A DNA stretch of 64,000 nucleotides from assembly GCF_008923185.1 (NCBI RefSeq), contig NZ_WBMT01000003.1:372001-436000 (forward strand), given 5' to 3'. The DNA is from Actinomadura rudentiformis (GTDB lineage Bacteria > Actinomycetota > Actinomycetes > Streptosporangiales > Streptosporangiaceae). The position numbers were made by a program, and so were the translations under genes. The notes under the pieces are model-generated. The model was not told the origin of the DNA. It saw nothing but the letters and a program-made list of their open reading frames with translations, and searched no databases. Numbering within the stretch: the stretch's first letter is position 1; each line of letters starts with the position of its first letter. Shown in pieces: positions 58,031-64,000 of the stretch.

Positions 58031-60799
58031 ATGGGGGGAAGCGGCGATTGGCGCACGCCGCGTGACGCATTGACCCGGGGCCGGTACAGATGGGCGCTGG
58101 CGGTCGTGGCCGTCAGCGCATTCATGATCACCATGGACAACACGGTGGTCGCGAACGCGCTGCCCACCATGATGCGCGACCTGGGCATGTCCAATTCCGC
58201 CAAGGACTGGGTCGCCACCGGCTACATCCTGATGTTCTCCTGCCTGATGATCGCGGGCGGGCGCCTCACCGACGTCTACGGCTGCCGCCTCACGTTCACC
58301 GCGGGCATGGCCGTCTTCACCGCGTCCTCCGCGGTCTGCGGCCTCGCAGGCGACGAGGCGATCCTGATCCTGGGGCGCATCGTCCAGGGCGCCGGCGCCG
58401 CGCTCGCCCTGCCCGCGACCCTGGTCATGGTCACGGTCGGCCGTACGGACAAGCAACGCTCGATCGGCACGATCGTCTGGGTGGGCGCGGCCTCCGGGGC
58501 CACCGCCCTGGGCCCGGCCATCGGCGGCTTCATCGTCCAGCAGTGGCACTGGGGCTGGATCTTCCTGATCAACATCGTCCCCGGCATCCTGGTCATCCTC
58601 CTGGGCCTTGTCGTCCTGACCTCCAAGGGTGAGAACAAGAACGCCCGCGTCGACCTGCCGGGCGTCCTGATCTCCGCCACCATGCTCTTCGCACTCGCGT
58701 ACGGCTTGGAGACCGGACGCAAGCACGGCTGGACCGACCCCTCGGTCCTGAGCGTCTTCGCCCTGGCGGCCATCGCCCTGACCTGCTTCATCGTCGTCGA
58801 GACCTGGGCACCCGACCCGATGATGAACCTGCGGTTCTTCCGCAACCGGGTCTTCGTCGGCGGCCTGCTCTCCCAGATGCTCTGGGGCATCGGCTTCAAC
58901 GGCATGATCTTCTACTCGGCCACGTTCCTCCAGCGCTACCTGGACTTCTCGCCGCCCCAGGCAGGCCTGGTCATGATGCCCCCGGCCATCGCCATCATGG
59001 TCCTGACCCCGCTCGGCTTCTGGCTCGCCGCCAAGCTCGGCCCCCGCCCGATCATCGGCGGCGGCATGGCCGCGATGGCCGCCGGCATGGTCATGTTCTC
59101 CGCCCTCCACCGCGGCGACGGCTTCGCCGACCTCATGCCCGGCGTGATGATCGTCGGCATCGGCGCCGCCCTCTGCATGCCCCTGGCCATGTACGTCCTC
59201 AAGGCCGTCCCCGAAGACCAGGCCGGCGTCGCCAGCGGCATCCTCAACGTCATCCGCGAGGTCTCCGGCGCCTTCGGCATCGCCATCGTCGGCCTCCTCA
59301 TCCACGAGGTCCCCCCGGAGAACGCCGCCCCCCAAAGCCTCGAAGCCTTCCGCGACGGCACCTCCAAAGGCCTGATCCTGGGCGCCACCCTGGTCCTGGT
59401 AGGCGGCCTGATCAGCGGCCTCACCCTCCCCAGCAAACGCGGCTGGCTGGGCCCCAAACACGGCAAGCAATCCCACCGAATCCCCTACCCGGACACACTG
59501 CCATCCCCTCGAGCCACCACCCCAGACCCCATCCCCACCCTCCGCGCCAACGACCAGGAAGCCCTGCTCCCAGTAACCCCCCTCCCCGCCCCGCCCATGG
59601 CACTCCCACAACTGGCCCGTGCAACAGAACCAACGCGAGCCACACCAGACCCGGAAACGCAGCCCGAGCCAACGTCGCGAGCCGAGGCCGCACCACCAGG
59701 CAAACCAAACCCGTGGGACAAGCCAGAACTCCAAGACGAGCCAGCATCTCAAGCTGAGCCGGAACCGCAGATAGAGGCAGCCTGGCAGGCCGAGGCGCCG
59801 CCAGCCGCCCCAGCGCTGGAACCGCAGGCCAACCAGGCTGAGCCGGTGCTGAAAGCCGAGCTGACACCGAGCGCCGAGCCGGTGCGAGCCGAGCCAGCAC
59901 TGCAAGACGAGCCTGGGCCACAGGCCGAGCCGACATGGCGAACCGAGGCAGCGTGGTGGGCGGAGGCACTGCCAGCCACGCCCAAGCCTCAAAGTGATCT
60001 GGAGCCGCTGGTCAAGCCAGCACCGGGACCCGTGCCAGACCTGGAAACACAGCGCGAGCCAACACCGCACACACAGCCGGAACCGCAGGCCGCACGAGCG
60101 CTGAAGAACGAGCCAACGGCGCGAGCCGAGGCCGCACCACCCGACAAACCAAACCCGTGGGACGAGCCAGAACTCCAAGACGAGCCAGCATCTCAAGCTG
60201 AGCCGGAACCGCAGATAGAGGCAGCCTGGCAGGCCGAGGCGCCGCCAGCCGCCCCAGCGCTGGAACCGCAGGCCGACCGGGCTGAGCCGGTGCTGAAAGC
60301 CGAGCTGACACCGAGCGCCGAGCCGGTGCGAGCCGAGCCAGCACTGCAAGTCGAGCCGGCACGGAGACCCGAGGCCGTGCCAGAGCCAGCGCTGCACGCA
60401 GAACCGGAGCCGCAGATTGAGCCAGTCGGGCAGACCGAGCCGGTGCTACAAGCCGAGATTGAGCCGGTGCCGCAGACTGAGCTGACGTGGCTGGCTGAGT
60501 CGGCATCGGGAGTCGAGCCGGAGGCCGAGCCAGTCCAGCGAGCCGAGCCGACGCTGCAGGCTGAGCCAGTATGGCGAGCGAAGGCAGACCCCTCGGCTGA
60601 GACAAAGCCGTCGGCCGGGCCTGGGGCGTGGGGGGTCTCTGCGGTGGTGCCTCGCTATCCGGCTAAGCCGCGGTACCCGGTACGGCATGCCGGGGACACG
60701 TGGCCGCCGCCTCCGCCGGAGGGGTGGTACCAGCCGTATGTGCCGGGCGACGCGGTCGAGCCTGAGGATGAGGAACGGTCTCGGGGGGACGCCTGGTGA
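58031..60799 (+). CDS. DHA2-type MFS exporter with long repetitive C-terminal tail
   Basis: The protein has 922 residues. The first 475 are a 14-helix DHA2 drug:H+ antiporter (FMITMDNTVVANALPTMMRDLG as motif D1, GRLTDVYGCRLTFTAGMAVF as motif A, LGPAIGGFIVQQWHWGWIFLIN as motif C). The remaining 445 residues are hydrophilic, Pro/Ala/Glu-rich (AEPV, EPEPQ, AEPAL units), likely cytoplasmic and disordered, and contain two 83-residue units that are nearly the same. Ordinary DHA2 exporters end near residue 480-530. ATG 58031 lacks a ribosome-binding site but TATATT lies 11 bases upstream, so the message is probably leaderless. It probably exports the product of the divergent PKS. Confidence 0.9.
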   Translation: MGGSGDWRTPRDALTRGRYRWALAVVAVSAFMITMDNTVVANALPTMMRDLGMSNSAKDWVATGYILMFSCLMIAGGRLTDVYGCRLTFTAGMAVFTASSAVCGLAGDEAILILGRIVQGAGAALALPATLVMVTVGRTDKQRSIGTIVWVGAASGATALGPAIGGFIVQQWHWGWIFLINIVPGILVILLGLVVLTSKGENKNARVDLPGVLISATMLFALAYGLETGRKHGWTDPSVLSVFALAAIALTCFIVVETWAPDPMMNLRFFRNRVFVGGLLSQMLWGIGFNGMIFYSATFLQRYLDFSPPQAGLVMMPPAIAIMVLTPLGFWLAAKLGPRPIIGGGMAAMAAGMVMFSALHRGDGFADLMPGVMIVGIGAALCMPLAMYVLKAVPEDQAGVASGILNVIREVSGAFGIAIVGLLIHEVPPENAAPQSLEAFRDGTSKGLILGATLVLVGGLISGLTLPSKRGWLGPKHGKQSHRIPYPDTLPSPRATTPDPIPTLRANDQEALLPVTPLPAPPMALPQLARATEPTRATPDPETQPEPTSRAEAAPPGKPNPWDKPELQDEPASQAEPEPQIEAAWQAEAPPAAPALEPQANQAEPVLKAELTPSAEPVRAEPALQDEPGPQAEPTWRTEAAWWAEALPATPKPQSDLEPLVKPAPGPVPDLETQREPTPHTQPEPQAARALKNEPTARAEAAPPDKPNPWDEPELQDEPASQAEPEPQIEAAWQAEAPPAAPALEPQADRAEPVLKAELTPSAEPVRAEPALQVEPARRPEAVPEPALHAEPEPQIEPVGQTEPVLQAEIEPVPQTELTWLAESASGVEPEAEPVQRAEPTLQAEPVWRAKADPSAETKPSAGPGAWGVSAVVPRYPAKPRYPVRHAGDTWPPPPPEGWYQPYVPGDAVEPEDEERSRGDAW
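59665..59913 (+). repeat. Internal 249-bp direct repeat, copy A (MFS tail)
   Basis: It matches 60109-60357 with about 7 substitutions in 249 bases and no gaps; the offset is 444 bp, a whole number of codons. The substitutions are scattered, so the copy is recent but not brand new. Confidence 0.93.
60109..60357 (+). repeat. Internal 249-bp direct repeat, copy B (MFS tail)
   Basis: This is the second copy of the tail unit at 59665-59913. The spacer between copies is made of looser versions of the same AEP-type units, so the whole tail grew by repeated in-frame duplication. Confidence 0.93.
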
Positions 60800-60818
60800 C
60801 GTCGTTGGGAGGGGCATC

Positions 60819-62054
60819 GTGCGCCGTATTGTGATCTTCGCTGCCGGGTCGCGGGGGGACATCCAGCCGTGTCTGGCGCTCGGGCAGGCCTTGACCGTTC
60901 GCGGCGACCATGTGCGGCTGGTCGCAAGCAACCGGTATGCGCGGCTCGCGTTCTCCGCTGGGCTGGAGCTCGCGCCGCTGACCGCTGATCCGGCAGAGAT
61001 CCTCGAATCGGATGCCGGTCAGGAACTGCTCGCGGGGGGACGTAACCCGGTGAAGTTCCTCGGGGGGTTCCGGCGGATTCTGGGGCCGATGGCCGAACGG
61101 CTGCTTTCGGAATGCCTGGATGCCTGTAAGGGCGCGGATCTGATTCTGGGGCCGACCCTGGGGTTTCTTCCCCAGCATATCGGTGAGCATCTCGACGTTC
61201 CGTGGGCGTTCATCCACTTCCAGCCGAGCCAGCCGACACGGGCCTTTCCGCATCCGTTCGTACCGCAGGCGAGATTGCTCGGCGGATGGGCGAACAAGGC
61301 CAGTTTCCTGGCCGTTGACCAGATCGCGTGGCAGTTGTCGCGGCCGTTCATCAATCCATGGCGCCGCAATGATCTGCGCCTGTCGCCACTTTCGCTACGC
61401 GGCCCCATGCACAAGGTGCGTAATGAACGCAGGCCCGTGCTGGCTTGTTTCAGTCCTGCCGTTGTTCAGAGGCCGGCTGATTGGCCTTCGTACGTTCATG
61501 TGACCGGTTATTGGTTCCTTGAGGAGCCTGAATGGCGGCCGCCGAGTGAGCTGGCGGACTTCCTCGCGTCCGGTCCACCGCCCGTCTATGTGGGCTTCGG
61601 CAGCATGGTGCCGAAGGACGCCGAGATGACCGGCAGGATCGTCCGGACCGCGCTTCGCCTGACCGGGGTCCGCGGCATCGTCCAAGGCGACCCGGCCACG
61701 TCGGACGACGACATCCTCGCGGTTGAGGACGTGCCCCATTCGTGGCTGTTCCCCCAGATGGCGGCGGTCGTTCACCACGGAGGCGCGGGCACGACGGCGG
61801 CGGGGCTGCGGGCCGGTGTCCCGACGGTCGTCACCCCGTTCTTCGGCGACCAGCCGTTCTGGGGAGAACGCGTCGCGGCGCTGGGCGCGGGCCCAGCGCC
61901 GGTGCCCTTCTCCTCGCTCACCGTCCCCCGGCTGGCCGCCGCGATCCGGGGCGCTCTTTCCCAGGACATCGCCTCCCGGGCCACTGAGCTGGGCCTCCGC
62001 ATCAGGGCCGAGAGCGGTGTCGCCAAGGCGTGCGCCCTGCTGGACTCCCTCTAG
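60819..62054 (+). CDS. GT1 family glycosyltransferase (UGT/sterol glucosyltransferase-like)
   Basis: The protein has 411 residues with a GT-B fold. The acceptor half starts RRIVIFAAGSRGDIQPCLALGQAL, the classic GSRGD(I/V)QP of GT1/GT28 enzymes acting on lipids and natural products. The donor half ends with VHHGGAGTTAAGLRAGVPTVVTPFFGDQPFW, the NDP-sugar signature with the HGG-GTT loop and D/Q pair. It starts at GTG 60819, with GGGAGG upstream, 19 bases after the exporter gene, so the two form an operon. It likely attaches a hexose to the polyketide or a lipid acceptor; the sugar is unknown. Confidence 0.92.
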   Translation: MRRIVIFAAGSRGDIQPCLALGQALTVRGDHVRLVASNRYARLAFSAGLELAPLTADPAEILESDAGQELLAGGRNPVKFLGGFRRILGPMAERLLSECLDACKGADLILGPTLGFLPQHIGEHLDVPWAFIHFQPSQPTRAFPHPFVPQARLLGGWANKASFLAVDQIAWQLSRPFINPWRRNDLRLSPLSLRGPMHKVRNERRPVLACFSPAVVQRPADWPSYVHVTGYWFLEEPEWRPPSELADFLASGPPPVYVGFGSMVPKDAEMTGRIVRTALRLTGVRGIVQGDPATSDDDILAVEDVPHSWLFPQMAAVVHHGGAGTTAAGLRAGVPTVVTPFFGDQPFWGERVAALGAGPAPVPFSSLTVPRLAAAIRGALSQDIASRATELGLRIRAESGVAKACALLDSL

Positions 62055-62056
62055 GG

Positions 62057-63085
62057 TTACCGGCGCTTGGCGCCGAGGGCCTTCATCATCAGCGGCCAGG
62101 CGGTGTGCATCTCGCGCTTCCAGTACGGCCAGCTGTGCCGGCCGTTGCCGTAGATGTGCGAGGTGATGGGCACGCGGAGCTGCCTGGCGCGCTGGACGAA
62201 CTCCTTGGCCGTCGGGCCGATCGCCCGCTCGCTCATCAGGCCGATGTCCCAGGGAGCCATGTTGGGGTTGTCGAACGGACCGGGCTTCCCGGTGGTCCCG
62301 GCCGACACGTAGAAGCGGGTCGAGCGCATGCGCGGCAGCAGCTTGATCGGGTCATGCGCGTCCCAGTTGGCCTGGTCGAGCATCGGGCGGCCCCAGATGC
62401 GGTACGGGTCCACGCCGTTGCCGCTGTTGGTGTACATCAGCAGCGCGGGGATGCCCGGTGAGCTCATGGAGAGGACCCCGCTGAAGCACGCCGCGTAGCG
62501 GAACATGCCGGGAGCCCTGCCGGGGTAGGTGCACGCGCCCTGAGCTCCGGAGGAGATGCCCATCGTGGCCCGCGAACCACCCGCGTGGTAGTTGCGTTCG
62601 ACCAGCTGGCGCACCTCGCGAAGGTGGAAGTCCTCCCACTTCGGACGGCCGCCCTTGCCGTAGTTGTACCAGTTGGTGTACGAGCCGTTCGCACCCTCGG
62701 GCATGACGACCATGACGCCCCACTTGCGGGCCAGCTTCTGGATGTCGGTGCTCCGGGTCCATGACTTCCAGTTGTCACGGCCGCCGTGGTAGGCGTAGAC
62801 GACCGGCCAGCTCTGCCGGGACTTGAACTTCCAGCCCTTGGGGAGCAGCACGCGAACGTTCTGCTTGCCTCCAAGTGACGGCGACTGCACCGTGAAGTCG
62901 AACGCGGTCTTGCCCTTGTTCAGCCACTTGTACGTGGTGATGCGGGCACCGCTGTCCGCCTTCCGGAAGGCGGCGGCCTCTGCGGGAGCGGCCACGCCCA
63001 GGGGGAGCACGGTCGCACCGACGACGGCGGCCGCGGACACGGCCATCGTCTTCCGGACGCCGCGGCGACGTGACTCAGTAGGCAT
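62057..63085 (-). CDS. Secreted antigen 85-like esterase
   Basis: The protein has 342 residues. The basic leader RRRGVRKTMAVSAAAVVGATVLP...AEA is a signal peptide. The alpha/beta-hydrolase core has VVYAYHGGRDNWKSW, MVVMPEGANGSYTNWYNYGKGG, nucleophile Ser178 in MGISSGAQGA and the final His in GNGRHSWPYW. This matches the esterase D/antigen 85 group, whose mycobacterial members move mycolic acids onto sugars. Whether this host has mycolates is unknown, so an esterase of another lipid is as likely. ATG 63085 has GGAGG upstream and lies within the end of the MMPL gene (11-base overlap). Confidence 0.88.
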   Translation of the reverse strand: MPTESRRRGVRKTMAVSAAAVVGATVLPLGVAAPAEAAAFRKADSGARITTYKWLNKGKTAFDFTVQSPSLGGKQNVRVLLPKGWKFKSRQSWPVVYAYHGGRDNWKSWTRSTDIQKLARKWGVMVVMPEGANGSYTNWYNYGKGGRPKWEDFHLREVRQLVERNYHAGGSRATMGISSGAQGACTYPGRAPGMFRYAACFSGVLSMSSPGIPALLMYTNSGNGVDPYRIWGRPMLDQANWDAHDPIKLLPRMRSTRFYVSAGTTGKPGPFDNPNMAPWDIGLMSERAIGPTAKEFVQRARQLRVPITSHIYGNGRHSWPYWKREMHTAWPLMMKALGAKRR

Positions 63086-64000
63086 CGTTGTCCTCCACTG
63101 TCCTCCAGCGCCACCCCGAACCACTTGGATTGGGAACTATCTCACGTTTGGTGCGAGTGGTGCGGGTGGGTCTTGGTTGTGGCTGCCCGTTCGCCCACGG
63201 AGTCCAGGGAGTCTGCGGATCGGTGGCGGAGGGCGGCATGGACGGGTCCACCGAGGTCGGCGGATAGGTCGGGTCTCCCGGCGCGCTGCCGGGCCCCTCA
63301 GAGCTTGATGAGAATTGTTGTGAGACCGTGTTCGGCGGGGCCGCGCTTTGGAACGTGATGTTCGGTAGTGCGGCCTCTTGGTAGTCCGCGAACGCGGGTG
63401 AAGCGGATGCTCCGTTTGAACGCGGCGGCGGGAGCGGAGTCGGTGCAGGCGCAGCAGCCGGAGCTGGAGCCGGGGCGGGCTGTTCCCAGCGCATCGCGTA
63501 CGGGTACGGCTGCTCGTCGGGGAGACGTGGCGGCGCGACGTTGGCTGCGACACCGGGCAGATCGTCGCGTTCGCGAAGGTCCATCTTCGCGTGCAGGCCG
63601 GCCAGCGCGGGAGGCAGCCACCAGTTGGCCCCGCCCATGAAGCGCATCGTGGCCGGAACGAGCAGCGACCGCACCAGCGCGGCGTCCACGACCACCGCCA
63701 CGAACATGCCGACGCCGATCAGCTTCACGACCGTGAGGCCCGCCATGCTGAACGCGCCGATCACGATGAGGAAGAGCAGGGCGGCGCTGGTGATGATCCC
63801 GCCCGTCTGCTGCATGCCGACCGCGACCGCGGCGCGGTTGTCGTGCGTCTTGTCCCACTCCTCGCGGATCCGGCTGAGCAGGAAGACCTCGTAGTCCATC
63901 GACAGGCCGAACACGACCGCCAGGATGAGGATCATGCTGGTGGCCTCGACGCTGCCGGTGGGGGTGAAGTCCAGCAGCCCGGCGAGATGCCCGTACTGGA
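63075..64000 (-). CDS. MMPL family transporter, C-terminal part
   Basis: The gene runs off the window, so only the last 308 residues are seen. FTPTGSVEATSMILILAVVFGLSMDYEVFLLSRIREEW is the conserved helix 8-9 region of MMPL exporters with the proton-relay Asp/Tyr pair, followed by GIITSAALLFLIVIGAF, LIGVGMFVAVVVDAALVRSLLVPA and ANWWLP. A Pro/Ala/Ser-rich tail of about 150 residues ends it. MMPL proteins move lipids or glycolipids to the outer envelope. It overlaps the antigen-85-like gene, so exporter and secreted acyl-transfer enzyme are made together. Confidence 0.93.
   Translation of the reverse strand, partial: QYGHLAGLLDFTPTGSVEATSMILILAVVFGLSMDYEVFLLSRIREEWDKTHDNRAAVAVGMQQTGGIITSAALLFLIVIGAFSMAGLTVVKLIGVGMFVAVVVDAALVRSLLVPATMRFMGGANWWLPPALAGLHAKMDLRERDDLPGVAANVAPPRLPDEQPYPYAMRWEQPAPAPAPAAAPAPTPLPPPRSNGASASPAFADYQEAALPNITFQSAAPPNTVSQQFSSSSEGPGSAPGDPTYPPTSVDPSMPPSATDPQTPWTPWANGQPQPRPTRTTRTKREIVPNPSGSGWRWRTVEDNDAY

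Noticed and set aside
58019..60397. A 792-codon frame on the - strand opposite the exporter tail
   Set aside because: Its Leu/Trp/Arg-rich repeats are the mirror of the AEP-type repeats, and its other half is antisense to the clear MFS helices.
1..64000. tRNA, rRNA, CRISPR arrays, insertion sequences, prophage or att sites
   Set aside because: I found no cloverleaf with CCA-type end, no regularly spaced repeats, no transposase or integrase motifs and no short duplicated target sites beyond the repeats reported.

Overview
The window is GC-rich throughout and looks like chromosome from a filamentous or mycelial actinobacterium. The evidence is the gene content: a fused membrane-anchored cytochrome b QcrB, an ECF sigma factor of the SigE type, PucR, TetR and IclR-type regulators, FadD-type ligases, a Pks13-like polyketide synthase, an antigen-85-like esterase, an MMPL transporter, GTG and TTG starts, and four-base GTGA/ATGA overlaps. 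A Thermomonosporaceae or Streptosporangiales host (Actinomadura-like) is my inference; no 16S or ribosomal gene is present to settle it. I saw no tRNA, rRNA, CRISPR array, insertion sequence or phage gene.

Layout. 1-6.3 kb: the tail of a truncated haemoglobin, a TetR regulator divergent from a DUF4267 membrane protein with matching operators, a VOC/MerR pair, a 777-residue zinc-ribbon membrane protein, an MFS remnant, and a Uma2-family gene framed by an 88-bp direct repeat. 6.3-12 kb: two acyl-CoA synthetases with a GAF-LuxR regulator, a TetR with a perfect 22-bp palindrome, and a ClpX-type zinc finger/HTH protein. 12-19.3 kb: a secreted GH25 muramidase, a D-amino-acid utilisation set (deaminase/aldolase-like enzyme, N-acyl-D-amino acid deacylase, RidA, and the broken end of an IclR regulator), a FetB-like permease and a NodB deacetylase. 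19.3-25.6 kb: a SLATT protein, a NarL-type two-component pair, a MerB-like protein, a membrane protein/winged-helix pair, a coiled-coil protein and an enoyl-CoA hydratase. 25.7-35.2 kb: a PEP-synthase-like phosphotransferase with a coupled membrane protein, a short Rho, a Ser/Thr kinase, and a small envelope set (YbhN-like, PIG-L deacetylase, GT4). 35.2-47.7 kb: two related FadD ligases, SigE, an SGNH-like protein without its serine, TetR, YceI, histidine kinases, a glutamate-cysteine ligase-like enzyme and a PucR regulator.

48-64 kb is the most distinctive part. After an isolated qcrB and a strong hairpin comes a candidate biosynthetic locus: a crotonyl-CoA carboxylase/reductase, a single-module iterative-looking polyketide synthase (ACP-KS-AT-DH*-KR-ACP-ACP*-TE, where asterisks mark domains lacking the catalytic or attachment residue), a divergent DHA2 exporter with a 445-residue repetitive tail, and a GT1 glycosyltransferase. 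An antigen-85-like esterase and an MMPL exporter, which overlap each other, follow. I read this as an undescribed pathway for a glycosylated, branched, beta-hydroxy polyketide or lipid: CCR makes the extender, the PKS builds the chain, GT1 may glycosylate it and the MFS pump exports it. The product is unknown and the link to the esterase/MMPL pair is only positional.
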